Shown piece by piece: positions 28,064-36,168 of a stretch of 64,000 bases of DNA (within the stretch, counting starts at the first letter, position 1; the number at the start of each line of letters is the position of its first letter). The stretch lies in contig JACPFW010000021.1 in assembly GCA_016182795.1 (NCBI GenBank), positions 1 to 64,000 on the forward strand, in the 5' to 3' direction. The notes under the pieces are model-generated. The model did no database searches. It saw only the letters and a list, made by a program, of their open reading frames with translations, and was not told the DNA's origin. The stretch is from Gemmatimonadota bacterium (GTDB lineage Bacteria; Gemmatimonadota; Gemmatimonadetes; Gemmatimonadales; Gemmatimonadaceae). The position numbers and the translations under genes are program-made.

Positions 28064-28069
28064 GACGGG

Positions 28070-28111
28070 CGGATTTGAGATGTGGGACTGGGGACGCGGG
28101 ATGTGGGATGC
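28070..28111. repeat. Degenerate GGGATGTGGGAC short-word array
   Basis: The spacer before moxR is built from variants of GGGATG, GGGACG, GGGACT and TGTGGGA (plus strand). It is not an exact tandem repeat. The remaining bases to 28136 hold no clear gene. Confidence 0.5.
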
Positions 28112-28136
28112 AGCCGGCACCGTGCGCCGGATGCTA

Positions 28137-28877
28137 CTACCCCGCTGGCGCGTCGATGGACAAGCCGAGCGTGGCGATGACCTGCAGTTCGCGGGGGGTC
28201 AGCGGGCGCGAGGCGCCCGCGGGAAGCGAGCCCAGCTTGACGGGTCCAAACTGCGTGCGCACAAGGCGGCGCACTTCGAGGCCGAGCGCCTCGCAGAGGC
28301 GGCGCACCTCGCGATTGCGCCCTTCGCGTATCGTGATCGACATCTGCCATTGTCGGTCGGCCCCGTGCACGGCGTCGACGGCAATCGGCCGGACAAACCC
28401 GTCATCGAGGTCCACGCCCATGCGCGCCTGCCGCACGGCCGTGGGGACGTCGCCGCGCACGGTGACGACGTAGGTGCGCTCGATCTCCGACGACGGATGC
28501 GTGAGGCGATGCGCCGCCTCGCCGTCGGTCGTGAGCAGCAGCACGCCTTCGGTGAGGTAGTCGAGCCGGCCAACGTACGTCAGGCCGGGGACATCGGGCA
28601 CCAGTTCGAAGACCGTGCGCCGGTCGGTGCCGTCCGGACGCGACGTGAGCACCCCGGCCGGCTTGTGCAGCACCAGCCACGTGGGCTTCTTGGGGCGCGC
28701 CAGCGCCACGCCGTCGACGGTGATGGCATCGCGCGACGGATCGACGCTCTGCCCCGTCTTGGCGACGATGCCGTTTACGCGCACGCGTCCGGCCGCCACC
28801 AGCTCTTCCGCCTTGCGGCGCGACGCGACGCCGGCGCGCGCCAGCGCGCGGTGAATGCGCATCGCGTCGTCGGTCAC
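28137..28877 (-). CDS. rluB: 23S rRNA pseudouridine synthase, RluB/RsuA family
   Basis: A 246-aa enzyme that isomerises a uridine in rRNA. The N-terminal S4 RNA-binding domain (RIHRALARAGVASRRKAEELV) is followed by the catalytic GRLDYLTEGVLLLTTDG, whose Asp is the nucleophile, and by EGRNREVRRLCEALG. RluB (23S U2605) is the most likely member, but RsuA/RluE cannot be excluded by eye. The GTG start overlaps the scpB stop (GTGA) with AAGGAG upstream. scpA-scpB-rluB is a common arrangement. Confidence 0.92.
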   Translation of the reverse strand: MTDDAMRIHRALARAGVASRRKAEELVAAGRVRVNGIVAKTGQSVDPSRDAITVDGVALARPKKPTWLVLHKPAGVLTSRPDGTDRRTVFELVPDVPGLTYVGRLDYLTEGVLLLTTDGEAAHRLTHPSSEIERTYVVTVRGDVPTAVRQARMGVDLDDGFVRPIAVDAVHGADRQWQMSITIREGRNREVRRLCEALGLEVRRLVRTQFGPVKLGSLPAGASRPLTPRELQVIATLGLSIDAPAG

Positions 28878-29449
28878 GCGGCTCCTTCGGCGTGGATCAC
28901 CTGTTCCAGCGTCTCCGGCTCGCGGGAGCGCAGCGCGACGCTCAGCTCGTCGGTGCGCGGCAGCTCCTCGAGATGCCGGAGGGCGAACTGCTCGAGGAAC
29001 GCGCTGGTGGTGCCGTACATCAGCGGGCGGCCGAGCGCCTCCGACCGACCGACGACGTCAATGAGGCCGCGCTCCTGCAGCGACTTGAGCACGCTGCCGA
29101 CGTCGACCCCGCGGATCTCCTCGATCTCGGCGCGCCCGATGGGCTGGCGATACGCCACCAGCGCGAGCGTCTCGAGCGCGGCCGGCGACAGACGCCGCGG
29201 GCGCTGGGCCATCTGCGCGCGCTCGATCGCCTCCGTGTACTCGGGGCGCGTCAGGATCTGCCAGCCGCCGCCGGCGTCGACGAGTTCGACCGCGTGGCCG
29301 TCGACGTCATAGTGTTCACGCAGTTCGTCGAGCGCGGCCTGCACCGCGGCCGGCGAGGCCTCGGCGTCGAGCGACGCGAGCTCCTCGGTGGGAATGGGAC
29401 GCGGGCTCGCGAAGAGCGCCGCCTCAAGCAGCTTCGCCAGCGAATTCAC
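28874..29449 (-). CDS. scpB: Segregation and condensation protein B
   Basis: Subunit of the SMC-ScpA-ScpB condensin, which compacts and segregates the chromosome. The protein is 191 aa with two winged-helix units; LSPAALETLALVAYRQPI and RAEIEEIRGVDVGSVLKSL are typical. I chose GTG 29449 with GGAG eight bases upstream, giving a 26-nt overlap with scpA; an ATG 7 codons earlier is possible. Confidence 0.95.
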   Translation of the reverse strand: MNSLAKLLEAALFASPRPIPTEELASLDAEASPAAVQAALDELREHYDVDGHAVELVDAGGGWQILTRPEYTEAIERAQMAQRPRRLSPAALETLALVAYRQPIGRAEIEEIRGVDVGSVLKSLQERGLIDVVGRSEALGRPLMYGTTSAFLEQFALRHLEELPRTDELSVALRSREPETLEQVIHAEGAA

Positions 29450-30197
29450 GGCGGATCTCCACAGAAGCAAAGGGTCGGGGCTGGTTCAGGCGCAGTTCGC
29501 CGCGGCGGGCGAGTTCGAGCAGGGCGAGGAGGCCGGAGAGCACCTCCCACGGCTCGGCGCCGGGCGGGACGACGTCACGGAATCGGGCGACGGCGCGCAG
29601 CGCGATGACGGCGCGCACCACGTCGATGAATCCATCGACGTCGATCGGACGCGAAATGACATCGTGCACCTGCGGCTGCTGCGTGTGCCGCAGGACGCGG
29701 TCGACCGCGGCGAGCAGTTCACCCAGCGACAGCGACAGCGGCGCCTGCACAACCGGCGCCAGCGACGCCGGGATGTAGGTGCGTGAGAAGCGGTTGCGAC
29801 GGTCCTCGCCCAGGCGTTCGAGCACGTCGACGACCTCGCGCATCTGCTGATACTCGAGCAGACGGCGCACGAGTTCGGCGCGCGGATCCTCCCACGCCTC
29901 TTCACCGTCGGGGCGCGGGAGCAGCATCTGCGCCTTGATGCGCAGCAGACGGGCCGCCATCTCGAGGTACTCGGCGGCCTCGTCGAGCTTCAGCGAATGC
30001 ATGCGCTCGATGAACTGCTGGCAGATGCGGGCGACAGGGATGTCGTAGATGTCGACCTTCTCGTCGCGAATGAGCGAGAGCAGCAGGTCGAGCGGCCCGC
30101 TGTAGTGCGGCAGGTCGATGACAAAGCCCTGCGGCGGAAACGCGGCGGGGTCGCCCAGGTCGGCGGGTGTGCGGGGGGCGGGAGAGTCGTCGCTCAC
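29424..30197 (-). CDS. scpA: Segregation and condensation protein A
   Basis: Kleisin subunit bridging the SMC heads. The protein is 257 aa; it begins after a short acidic/proline stretch with FVIDLPHYSGPLDLLLSLI, then EYLEMAARLLRIKAQMLLP. The C-terminal winged helix carries GLLALLELARRGELRL. The GTG at 30197 overlaps the stop of the site-2 protease gene (GTGA), so I preferred it to longer open extensions in the same frame. Confidence 0.95.
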   Translation of the reverse strand: MSDDSPAPRTPADLGDPAAFPPQGFVIDLPHYSGPLDLLLSLIRDEKVDIYDIPVARICQQFIERMHSLKLDEAAEYLEMAARLLRIKAQMLLPRPDGEEAWEDPRAELVRRLLEYQQMREVVDVLERLGEDRRNRFSRTYIPASLAPVVQAPLSLSLGELLAAVDRVLRHTQQPQVHDVISRPIDVDGFIDVVRAVIALRAVARFRDVVPPGAEPWEVLSGLLALLELARRGELRLNQPRPFASVEIRREFAGEAA

Positions 30198-30880
30198 GAG
30201 GTCCACGAGCTGAGCAGGATGTAGGGTGTGACGAGATCCACGGCCGCGCGGTCGAGCCAGATCGCCGGCGCCATCCAGGCGCGCAGGACCGGGCCGCCGA
30301 ACATGAGCAGACCAATCAGGATGAGAAAGCCGAAGCGCGCGATCCGCTGGTAGTTCCACGCCCAACGCGCCGGCAGGAAGTGCTTGACGACGTGGGAGCC
30401 GTCGAGCGGCGGAAGCGGCATCAGGTTGAAGACGGCGAGCAGGAGATTGATGAAGATGCCGAGGCGAAACATGAGCTGCACGAGCGACAGCGTGTCACTG
30501 GCCGCCGGGACCAGCTGGCCCAGGTACCCAATGGCGATGATCGCCGGCACGAGCAGCAGCGCGATGACCAGGTTGGTGACGATACCCGCGAGCGAGACGA
30601 TGATGTCGCCGCTGCGATAGTTGCGATAATTGCGCGGGTCAACGGGAACGGGCTTGGCGCCGCCGAGGGCCATGCCGGTCGTGTAGAACATCACGGCCGG
30701 CAGGATGACGGTCATCCACGGATCGATGTGACGGAGCGGATTCCAGCTCAGGCGACCCAGATTGAGCGCGGTGTCATCGCCCTGTTTGTGGGCCGCATAG
30801 CCATGCGCGTACTCATGCGCGACCATCGCGAAGAGGAGCACCGGCGCACCGAGAAGGAGCTGTATGGCCTTGGGGGTCAC
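30194..30880 (-). CDS. Site-2 protease family (M50) membrane metallopeptidase
   Basis: A 228-aa multi-pass membrane protein with the zinc motif VAHEYAHGYAA (HExxH) in the first membrane segment and the second conserved motif NLMPLPPLDGSHV (third zinc ligand Asp). It is short and lacks a PDZ domain, like the group of S2P homologues of unknown substrate often encoded next to scpA. It is the first gene of the M50-scpA-scpB-rluB unit. The start is GTG. Confidence 0.9.
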   Translation of the reverse strand: MTPKAIQLLLGAPVLLFAMVAHEYAHGYAAHKQGDDTALNLGRLSWNPLRHIDPWMTVILPAVMFYTTGMALGGAKPVPVDPRNYRNYRSGDIIVSLAGIVTNLVIALLLVPAIIAIGYLGQLVPAASDTLSLVQLMFRLGIFINLLLAVFNLMPLPPLDGSHVVKHFLPARWAWNYQRIARFGFLILIGLLMFGGPVLRAWMAPAIWLDRAAVDLVTPYILLSSWTS

Positions 30881-30957
30881 GCGGTCATCGCCGGGGGAAG
30901 AAGAGGCCCGTCGCGGGCAGTCGGACTCTAAAGTATGGGAGCGGCGGCGTGGATGGT

Positions 30958-31030
30958 AGGGAATTGGGATTTCGGATTTCGGATACTGATACTGGATACC
31001 GATACGGGATGGGGATTTGGGATTGATGGG
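30958..31030. repeat. Degenerate GGGATTT / CGGATAC short-word array
   Basis: Upstream of rpsT the plus strand reads a chain of 6-7-base words (GGGATTT, CGGATTT, CGGATAC, TGATAC, TGGATAC, CGATAC). The period is not fixed. No coding potential is visible in 30881-31152, which otherwise holds promoter sequence for the flanking genes. Confidence 0.55.
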
Positions 31031-31074
31031 CGTGGGGTGCCAGGAGACACTTCAAGCGCCTGCCACACCTTGAC

Positions 31075-31104
31075 TTGGCCCCTAGTGACAGGCAAGTTTA
31101 TAGG
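31075..31104 (+). promoter_or_regulatory. Possible promoter of rpsT
   Basis: TTGGCC (31075-31080) and TATAGG (31099-31104) are 18 bp apart, about 50 nt before the rpsT start. An overlapping TTGACT at 31070-31075 resembles a better -35 but gives a 23-bp spacer. Low certainty. Confidence 0.35.
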
Positions 31105-31152
31105 TCTGTCGCCAACCGGCGGCACTTTGAACCATTACGGAGATTCAGAAGC

Positions 31153-31386
31153 GTGCCCAAGATCGCGTCCGCAAAGAAGAACCTGCGCAAGACCCGCGCG
31201 GCGACCGTGCGCAACCGTGCGCAGCGTGCCACCCTGCGGACCGCCCTCAAGAAGGCCAAATCGGGAACCGCCTCGCCCGCCGAGAAGAAGGTTGCCGTGC
31301 AGCTCGTCGACCGCGCCGCCCGCAAGGGGCTGGTGCACAAGAACGCCGCGGCCCGGCATAAGAGCCAGATCGCGAAGAAGGCGTGA
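31153..31386 (+). CDS. rpsT: 30S ribosomal protein S20
   Basis: A small basic ribosomal protein that binds 16S rRNA in the body of the 30S subunit. It is 77 aa, slightly short for the family. Key segments are KIASAKKNLRKTRAA, RNRAQRATLRTALKKAK and the C-terminal GLVHKNAAARHKSQI. I chose the GTG at 31153, with GGAG about ten bases upstream; the frame is open further upstream across the promoter region. It is monocistronic and ends at a long hairpin terminator. Confidence 0.97.
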   Translation: MPKIASAKKNLRKTRAATVRNRAQRATLRTALKKAKSGTASPAEKKVAVQLVDRAARKGLVHKNAAARHKSQIAKKA

Positions 31387-31395
31387 GCGAAACAG

Positions 31396-31509
31396 AGATA
31401 CCACAGAGAAACAACAGAAAAACAACAGAGAGACAACAGAGGGCCCACCTCGAGTGCGGGCCCTCTGTTTTTTTTTCTGTTGTTTCTCTGTTGTTTGTCT
31501 GTTGTTTTT
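31396..31509. repeat. 11-bp periodic array facing its own inverted copy around the rpsT terminator
   Basis: Left arm 31396-31439 contains four consecutive 11-mers: AGATACCACAG, AGAAACAACAG, AAAAACAACAG and AGAGACAACAG. Right arm 31477-31509 contains three inverted 11-mers (CTGTTGTTTCT, CTGTTGTTTGT, CTGTTGTTTTT). The arms flank a 10-bp GC stem, so the whole 114-bp block is a large imperfect palindrome. The same 11-mer recurs between the tRNA-Ser genes. Confidence 0.85.
31437..31476 (+). terminator. Rho-independent terminator of rpsT (probably bidirectional)
   Basis: CAGAGGGCCC (31437-31446) pairs perfectly with GGGCCCTCTG (31458-31467) around an 11-nt loop, and nine T residues follow directly (31468-31476). 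The inverse strand also gives a hairpin with a T-rich tail, serving the convergent gene that ends at 31516. Confidence 0.9.
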
Positions 31510-31515
31510 CTTCCC

Positions 31516-32637
31516 TTAGAACGCTGCTAGCTCTCCCCCGCACCGCTCGCAGTACCACTCCGTCGGGAAGTTGAGCGTCCCGCATTCCTGGCAGCGCAGC
31601 GACTTCACCGCCTCGCTGGTGCGCGGGGTTGGGCGGCCGAAGAAGCTCTCGCGCGGTGGCGTCATCTCCTGGCTCACACGCGGTTCGGGGACCGGATCGG
31701 GGAACGGCATCGGCGGCTCGGGGACCGCATACGGGTTCGGTTCCGCCGGCGCCTCGGACGCGGCGACGGGTGTCGCCTTGCCCTTCGTCGGCGGGACGGC
31801 CGGTGTGCGCACCGGCGTTGGCGTCGCGCGCCGCGGTTCCCCGGTCGATCGCTTGGGCACCAGCGCCGGCTCGGCGGGATGCCGCGTTCCGGCCGGCGTA
31901 TTGCGTCCCACTACCGACTTGAGAAACGCCAGCTCATCAAAACCGGGAGCGGGCGGAGCCTCCGGGGCAGCGGGCGCAGCGGGCGCAGCGGGCGCGGCCG
32001 GCACGGCGGGCTCCTCGACCACCTGCTCGTGAATCGGAATCCTCGGCGCGGTGGGCGGCTCCTCGGCCACAGGCACCGGCTCCGGCGCCGATTCAACCGT
32101 TGGCGCCTCCGCTTCCGGCGCCAGCGCTTCGATCGCCACCACGGCCGGCTCAGCGATGTCCGCCTCTGGCACCGGTTCTTCGGCAGCGACCGATTCACGA
32201 TCACCGGCGACGTCGGCCAGCACGTCGCGCAACCGATGCAGCTCGTCGCGCATGGCGTCGCGCTCGCCGGTCACGACGCCGAGTTCATCGTCGAGCTTCG
32301 TGCGGCGCTTCTCCCATTCCTTCTCGCTGTATTCACCGACGGCAAAGCGAAGCTCGGCCTCGGCGCGCTCGTCGCGCTGGCGGGCGACCTCTTCTTCCTT
32401 GTCCGTGAGCCGTGCGGCCACGTCGGCGGCCGCAACCTGCACAGCGTCAGAGGCGGCCACGAGCTTGGCCTGCATCTTGTCCAGCTTGGCCGTGTAGTCG
32501 GCGTAGACCTTCTCGAACACCGCGGGGGGCGTCGAGGCGCGGCGCTGGTCGAGCGCGGTCAGCCAGTCGCTGATCTTCTTGCGTTCGGTCAACAGCTTGG
32601 CGACGGTGTCCACCGTGTCGCGATCGGGGGTGCTCAT
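31516..32637 (-). CDS. Coiled-coil, proline/alanine-rich protein with C-terminal zinc ribbon
   Basis: A 373-aa protein of unknown function. Residues 1-150 form charged helices of coiled-coil type (KEEEVARQRDERAEAELRF). A low-complexity Pro/Ala/Glu region of about 150 residues includes five AAP-type repeats (PAAPAAPAAPAAPEAP). The C-terminus is a CxxC-x10-CxxC zinc ribbon (CQECG...CERCG). Such architecture suggests a scaffold or nucleic-acid-associated protein, but nothing fixes its job. GAGGTAA lies eight bases upstream of the ATG. It follows the aldolase gene by 14 nt at the end of the pyr unit. Confidence 0.8.
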   Translation of the reverse strand: MSTPDRDTVDTVAKLLTERKKISDWLTALDQRRASTPPAVFEKVYADYTAKLDKMQAKLVAASDAVQVAAADVAARLTDKEEEVARQRDERAEAELRFAVGEYSEKEWEKRRTKLDDELGVVTGERDAMRDELHRLRDVLADVAGDRESVAAEEPVPEADIAEPAVVAIEALAPEAEAPTVESAPEPVPVAEEPPTAPRIPIHEQVVEEPAVPAAPAAPAAPAAPEAPPAPGFDELAFLKSVVGRNTPAGTRHPAEPALVPKRSTGEPRRATPTPVRTPAVPPTKGKATPVAASEAPAEPNPYAVPEPPMPFPDPVPEPRVSQEMTPPRESFFGRPTPRTSEAVKSLRCQECGTLNFPTEWYCERCGGELAAF

Positions 32638-32651
32638 CGGGTGTTACCTCG

Positions 32652-33347
32652 TCACGTGGTGCGGGCCGACCGCCGCAGCGCGTCCAACTCGGCGAGGGCG
32701 TCGTCCGGAAGCGATCGCACGGGGCCCAGCGCGCGTGCCGCCCAGATGATGCGGGCGCCGTTCTCGAGGCTCTCCATGCGCTGGTGCGCGTGGGTCAGCG
32801 TGGGGCCGACCGTCAGCGCCCCGTGATGGGCCATTAGAAAGGCGTCGTGCGACGCCCAGAAGGGATCAAAGACATCGGCGGCCGCGTCGGTGCTGGGCGT
32901 GCCGTACGGCACGAGGGCCACCGGCCCCACGCCGTAGCGCACCTCGGCGAGCGAGGTGGTGTCGACGGCCTCGCCGACGAGCGTGAACGCGGTGGCCATT
33001 GGGGGATGCGCGTGGACGACGGCACGCACATCGGCGCGCCGCTGATAGGCGCGCAGGTGCACCGCCAGCTCGGAGGTCGGGCGCCGCGCCCCACTGCGCA
33101 CAGTGCCGTCGAGACCGAGTTCCACGAGATCCTCCGGGCGAAGGTCCACTTTGGAGAGCCCAGCCGGCGTCACCAATACAGAGTCATCGCCAACCCGGAC
33201 GGAGACATTGCCGTCCTGGCCCGCGATGAGCCCGCGTTCATAGAGCCGACGGCAGACGACGCAAATCGCCTGCCGGAGCTCCTCGACCTGGTGCGTGGCG
33301 GTTACCCCATCCTCTGATAGACGATCCGACCGTCCACGAGGGTACAC
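32652..33347 (-). CDS. Class II aldolase/adducin family protein
   Basis: About 231 aa with the zinc-dependent class II aldolase fold: GNVSVRVGDDSVLVTPAG, HAHPPMATAF (two His ligands), and MAHHGALTVGPTLTHAHQRME with the third His. Closest in style to fuculose- or ribulose-phosphate aldolases. The substrate is not determined. The start is uncertain: no ATG, GTG or TTG lies between the pyrC stop and the conserved region, so the nearest is GTG 33347 inside the pyrC 3' end (46-nt overlap), without a clear ribosome site. Confidence 0.85.
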   Translation of the reverse strand: MYPRGRSDRLSEDGVTATHQVEELRQAICVVCRRLYERGLIAGQDGNVSVRVGDDSVLVTPAGLSKVDLRPEDLVELGLDGTVRSGARRPTSELAVHLRAYQRRADVRAVVHAHPPMATAFTLVGEAVDTTSLAEVRYGVGPVALVPYGTPSTDAAADVFDPFWASHDAFLMAHHGALTVGPTLTHAHQRMESLENGARIIWAARALGPVRSLPDDALAELDALRRSARTT

Positions 33348-34597
33348 CCGACGCGGCCGTGGAGGATCCGGCCGCCGTAGGGAGTATTGCGCCCCTTGGT
33401 GAGGAAGCCGGCCGGGTCGACCGTCCAGGCCTGGTCGGGGTCGAAAACCGTAATATCGGCCACGGCGCCGCGGCGCAGCGTGCCGCCGGGGAGGTTGAAC
33501 AGCCGCGCCGGCGCGCACGACATGCGCTCGACGAGCGTGGCGAGCGGGATGATGTTCGACTTCACGAGCCACGTGACGTTCACGGCGAGCGCGGTCTCAA
33601 GCCCAACAATGCCGTTGGGGGCATCGCTGAACTCGCGCTGCTTCTCGTCGTTGTGGTGCGGCGCGTGGTCAGTGGCGATGACGTCAATCGTCCCGTCCTT
33701 CACCGCCTGTTGCACGGCCTCGACGTCGACCGCGGTGCGCAGCGGCGGATTCATCTTGGCGTTGGTGTTGTAGCCTTCGACCATCGCCTCGGTGAGCGAC
33801 AGGTGGTGCGGGCAGGCCTCGGCCGTCACGGGGATGCCGCGCTCCTTGCCCCAGCGGATCAGCTCCACCGAGCCCTTGGTGCTCATGTGGCAAAGATGCA
33901 CGTGTCCACCGGTGAGGCGCGCGAGCAGGATGTCGCGAATGGCCATGATCTCCTCGGCCTCCGCGGGAATCCCCTTGAGGCCAAGGCGCGCCGACACGTA
34001 GCCCTCGTGCATCGCGCCGCCGGCGGCGAGCGTCGGCTCTTCGCAGTGGTCGGCCACCGGAATGCCAAAGGTGCGCGCGTACTCGAGCGCCGTGCGCATG
34101 AGCTGGGCGCTCACCACCGGCTTGCCGTCGTCGCTCACCGCCACCGCCCCGGCGTGCACCATCTCGCCGAACTCGGCGAGCCGCTCGCCCTTCTGGCCGA
34201 TGGAAATCGCGCCGATGGGATAGACGCGGGCCGCGCCGGCGGCGCGTCCCTGCTTGAGCACGAAGCCGACGGCCGCCTGGTTGTCGGTCACCGGGTCGGT
34301 GTTGGGCATCGCGCAGACGGCGGTAAACCCGCCGGCGGCCGCGGCGCGAGCGCCGGTGAGAATGGTCTCGACGTCTTCCCTGCCCGGCTCGCGCAGGTGG
34401 CAGTGCACGTCGATGAACCCGGGCGACACCACCGGCCCCGCGCAGTCGATGACTTGCGCGCCGTCAGGGGTGCCAAGGTTGCCGCCGAAGGCTTCAACCT
34501 TGCCGGCGCGGATGAGCAGATCGCCCACGCCGTCGAGTTGCGAAGACGGGTCGAGCAGGCGCCCGCCCCGGAGCATGATGTCGCGATGTTCGGTCAT
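33302..34597 (-). CDS. pyrC: Dihydroorotase
   Basis: Cyclises carbamoyl-aspartate to dihydroorotate. The protein is 431 aa, class I type. Metal motif [26 protein letters not shown] and [10 protein letters not shown] are all intact, so it should be catalytically active rather than a PyrC-like silent partner. The ATG overlaps the pyrB stop (ATGA). Confidence 0.97.
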   Translation of the reverse strand: MTEHRDIMLRGGRLLDPSSQLDGVGDLLIRAGKVEAFGGNLGTPDGAQVIDCAGPVVSPGFIDVHCHLREPGREDVETILTGARAAAAGGFTAVCAMPNTDPVTDNQAAVGFVLKQGRAAGAARVYPIGAISIGQKGERLAEFGEMVHAGAVAVSDDGKPVVSAQLMRTALEYARTFGIPVADHCEEPTLAAGGAMHEGYVSARLGLKGIPAEAEEIMAIRDILLARLTGGHVHLCHMSTKGSVELIRWGKERGIPVTAEACPHHLSLTEAMVEGYNTNAKMNPPLRTAVDVEAVQQAVKDGTIDVIATDHAPHHNDEKQREFSDAPNGIVGLETALAVNVTWLVKSNIIPLATLVERMSCAPARLFNLPGGTLRRGAVADITVFDPDQAWTVDPAGFLTKGRNTPYGGRILHGRVGCTLVDGRIVYQRMG

Positions 34598-35556
34598 TGG
34601 CGGTCGCCGCCCTTGGCGGCTTCGGCAAGCGCGGGCGCGTTGCCGGCGAGGAGGTAGAGCACGGCCATGCGCACAGCCACGCCGTTGGTCACTTGATCGA
34701 GGATCACGGAATGCGGGCCGTCGGCCACGTCGCTGTCGATCTCGACGCCGCGGTTCATCGGTCCCGGATGCATGATCACGAGATCACGCGGCGCGCGGTC
34801 GAGGCGCTCCTGCGTGATGCCGAATACGCGGTTGTACTCGCGCAGGGACGGTATGTAGCCCGACTGCATGCGCTCAAGCTGGAGGCGCAGGACGTTGAGC
34901 GCGTCGGCCCATTCGATGGCCTGCTCGACGCGGTCGAAGATCTGCACGCCGAACTCGGCCATCGCGTTCGGCAGCAGCGACCGCGGCCCGCAGACGGCCA
35001 CTTCGGCGCCGAGTTTGGTGAGGCCCCAAATGTTGGAGCGCGCCACGCGCGAGTGGAGCACATCGCCCACGATGCAGATGCGCTTGCCCCTGAGCGTGCC
35101 GAACTTGCGGCGCAGGGTCAGCATGTCGAGCAGGCCCTGCGTGGGGTGCTCGTGCGTGCCGTCGCCGGCGTTGATGACGTTGCTCTCGATGCGTTCGGCG
35201 AGGAAGCGGGCGGCGCCCGAGGAGGCATGGCGGATGACCACCATGTCGATCTTCATCGCCTCGAGGTTCTTGGCGGTGTCGACGAGCGTCTCGCCCTTGG
35301 CCACCGAGCTGGCCGCGGTGGCGACGTTGACCGTGTCGGCCGACAGGCGCTTCTCGGCGAACTCGAACGAGATGCGCGTGCGGGTGGACGCCTCGAAGAA
35401 CAGGTTGACCACCGTGGCGCCGCGCAGGGTGGGCACCTTCTTGATGGCGCGCTCGCTGATTTCGCGCAGCGGCTCCGCGGTGTCGAGAATGAGCGAGATC
35501 TGCTCGGCGGACAAATGCTCGAGCCCGAGCAGGTCCTTGCCGAGCGGAGCGCTCAC
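34594..35556 (-). CDS. pyrB: Aspartate carbamoyltransferase catalytic subunit
   Basis: Condenses carbamoyl phosphate and aspartate. The protein is 320 aa. Carbamoyl phosphate motif [13 protein letters not shown], then [24 protein letters not shown] and HPGPMNRG. No pyrI is adjacent, which fits PyrR-type control rather than allosteric PyrI regulation. The GTG start overlaps the pyrR stop (GTGA). Confidence 0.98.
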   Translation of the reverse strand: MSAPLGKDLLGLEHLSAEQISLILDTAEPLREISERAIKKVPTLRGATVVNLFFEASTRTRISFEFAEKRLSADTVNVATAASSVAKGETLVDTAKNLEAMKIDMVVIRHASSGAARFLAERIESNVINAGDGTHEHPTQGLLDMLTLRRKFGTLRGKRICIVGDVLHSRVARSNIWGLTKLGAEVAVCGPRSLLPNAMAEFGVQIFDRVEQAIEWADALNVLRLQLERMQSGYIPSLREYNRVFGITQERLDRAPRDLVIMHPGPMNRGVEIDSDVADGPHSVILDQVTNGVAVRMAVLYLLAGNAPALAEAAKGGDRQ

Positions 35557-36104
35557 GTTTCCTCTCCGGCGATGACCATGGTGACTTCGTCGCGGCCGTC
35601 GAGTTCGGTGACGCAGACATCCACGCGGCCGCCTCGCGGGACGTCAATGACACGGCCGACGACGTCGGCGTGAATCGGGAGCTCACGCCCGCCGCGATCG
35701 ACGAGGACGGCGAGCATGATGCGCGCCGGGCGTCCGAAATCGGCCAGCTCGTCGAGCGCGGCGCGAATGGTGCGCCCGGTATAGAGCACGTCGTCGACAA
35801 TGCAGACCGTCTTGCCGTCAATCGCCCACGGAATCTCGGTCTTGCCGACAATCGGACGCGGACCGACCGTCTGGAGGTCGTCGCGGTAGAGCGTGATGTC
35901 GAGGGCGCCGCGCGGGACATTCACCCCTTCGCGCGTCGCGATCACCCGGCCAAGCCGCTCGGCGAGCTGGACGCCGCGGCGCTGGATACCGACGAGGACG
36001 AGGTCCTCGCTGCCGTCGGCCCGTTCGACAATTTCGTCCGCCATGCGCGCTACAGTGCGTTCGAGCGCACGAGCGTTAAGGACGACAGTCGGAGCGGTGG
36101 CCAT
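35553..36104 (-). CDS. pyrR: Bifunctional pyr operon regulator / uracil phosphoribosyltransferase PyrR
   Basis: In Bacillus PyrR binds pyr mRNA leaders when UMP is bound, causing attenuation, and has weak uracil phosphoribosyltransferase activity. The 183-aa protein has [13 protein letters not shown] and the PRPP loop [19 protein letters not shown] chose ATG 36104 ([13 protein letters not shown]); the frame is open 13 codons further upstream. I could not find a convincing anti-antiterminator structure in the short gap upstream, so RNA-based control of this operon is inferred from the gene alone. Confidence 0.95.
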   Translation of the reverse strand: MATAPTVVLNARALERTVARMADEIVERADGSEDLVLVGIQRRGVQLAERLGRVIATREGVNVPRGALDITLYRDDLQTVGPRPIVGKTEIPWAIDGKTVCIVDDVLYTGRTIRAALDELADFGRPARIMLAVLVDRGGRELPIHADVVGRVIDVPRGGRVDVCVTELDGRDEVTMVIAGEET

Positions 36105-36142
36105 GCGCCGTGGAATATGCGCGCATGGCAGGTCTTTGGACA

Positions 36143-36168
36143 ACTAGGCGGCGCGACTAGGCGGCGCG
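36143..36168. repeat. Perfect 13-bp tandem duplication
   Basis: ACTAGGCGGCGCG occurs twice in direct succession (36143-36155 and 36156-36168, plus strand). The second copy contains the stop codon of the small upstream ORF; the first lies in the gap before pyrR. Confidence 0.85.

Noticed and set aside
31070..31075. TTGACT as the -35 of rpsT
   Set aside because: The spacer to the nearest TATA-like -10 is 23 bp, too long for a normal sigma-70 promoter; the overlapping TTGGCC was listed instead with low confidence.
36105..36142. PyrR-binding attenuator in the pyrR leader
   Set aside because: I could not identify the conserved PyrR-binding hairpin loop or a competing terminator in this short gap.
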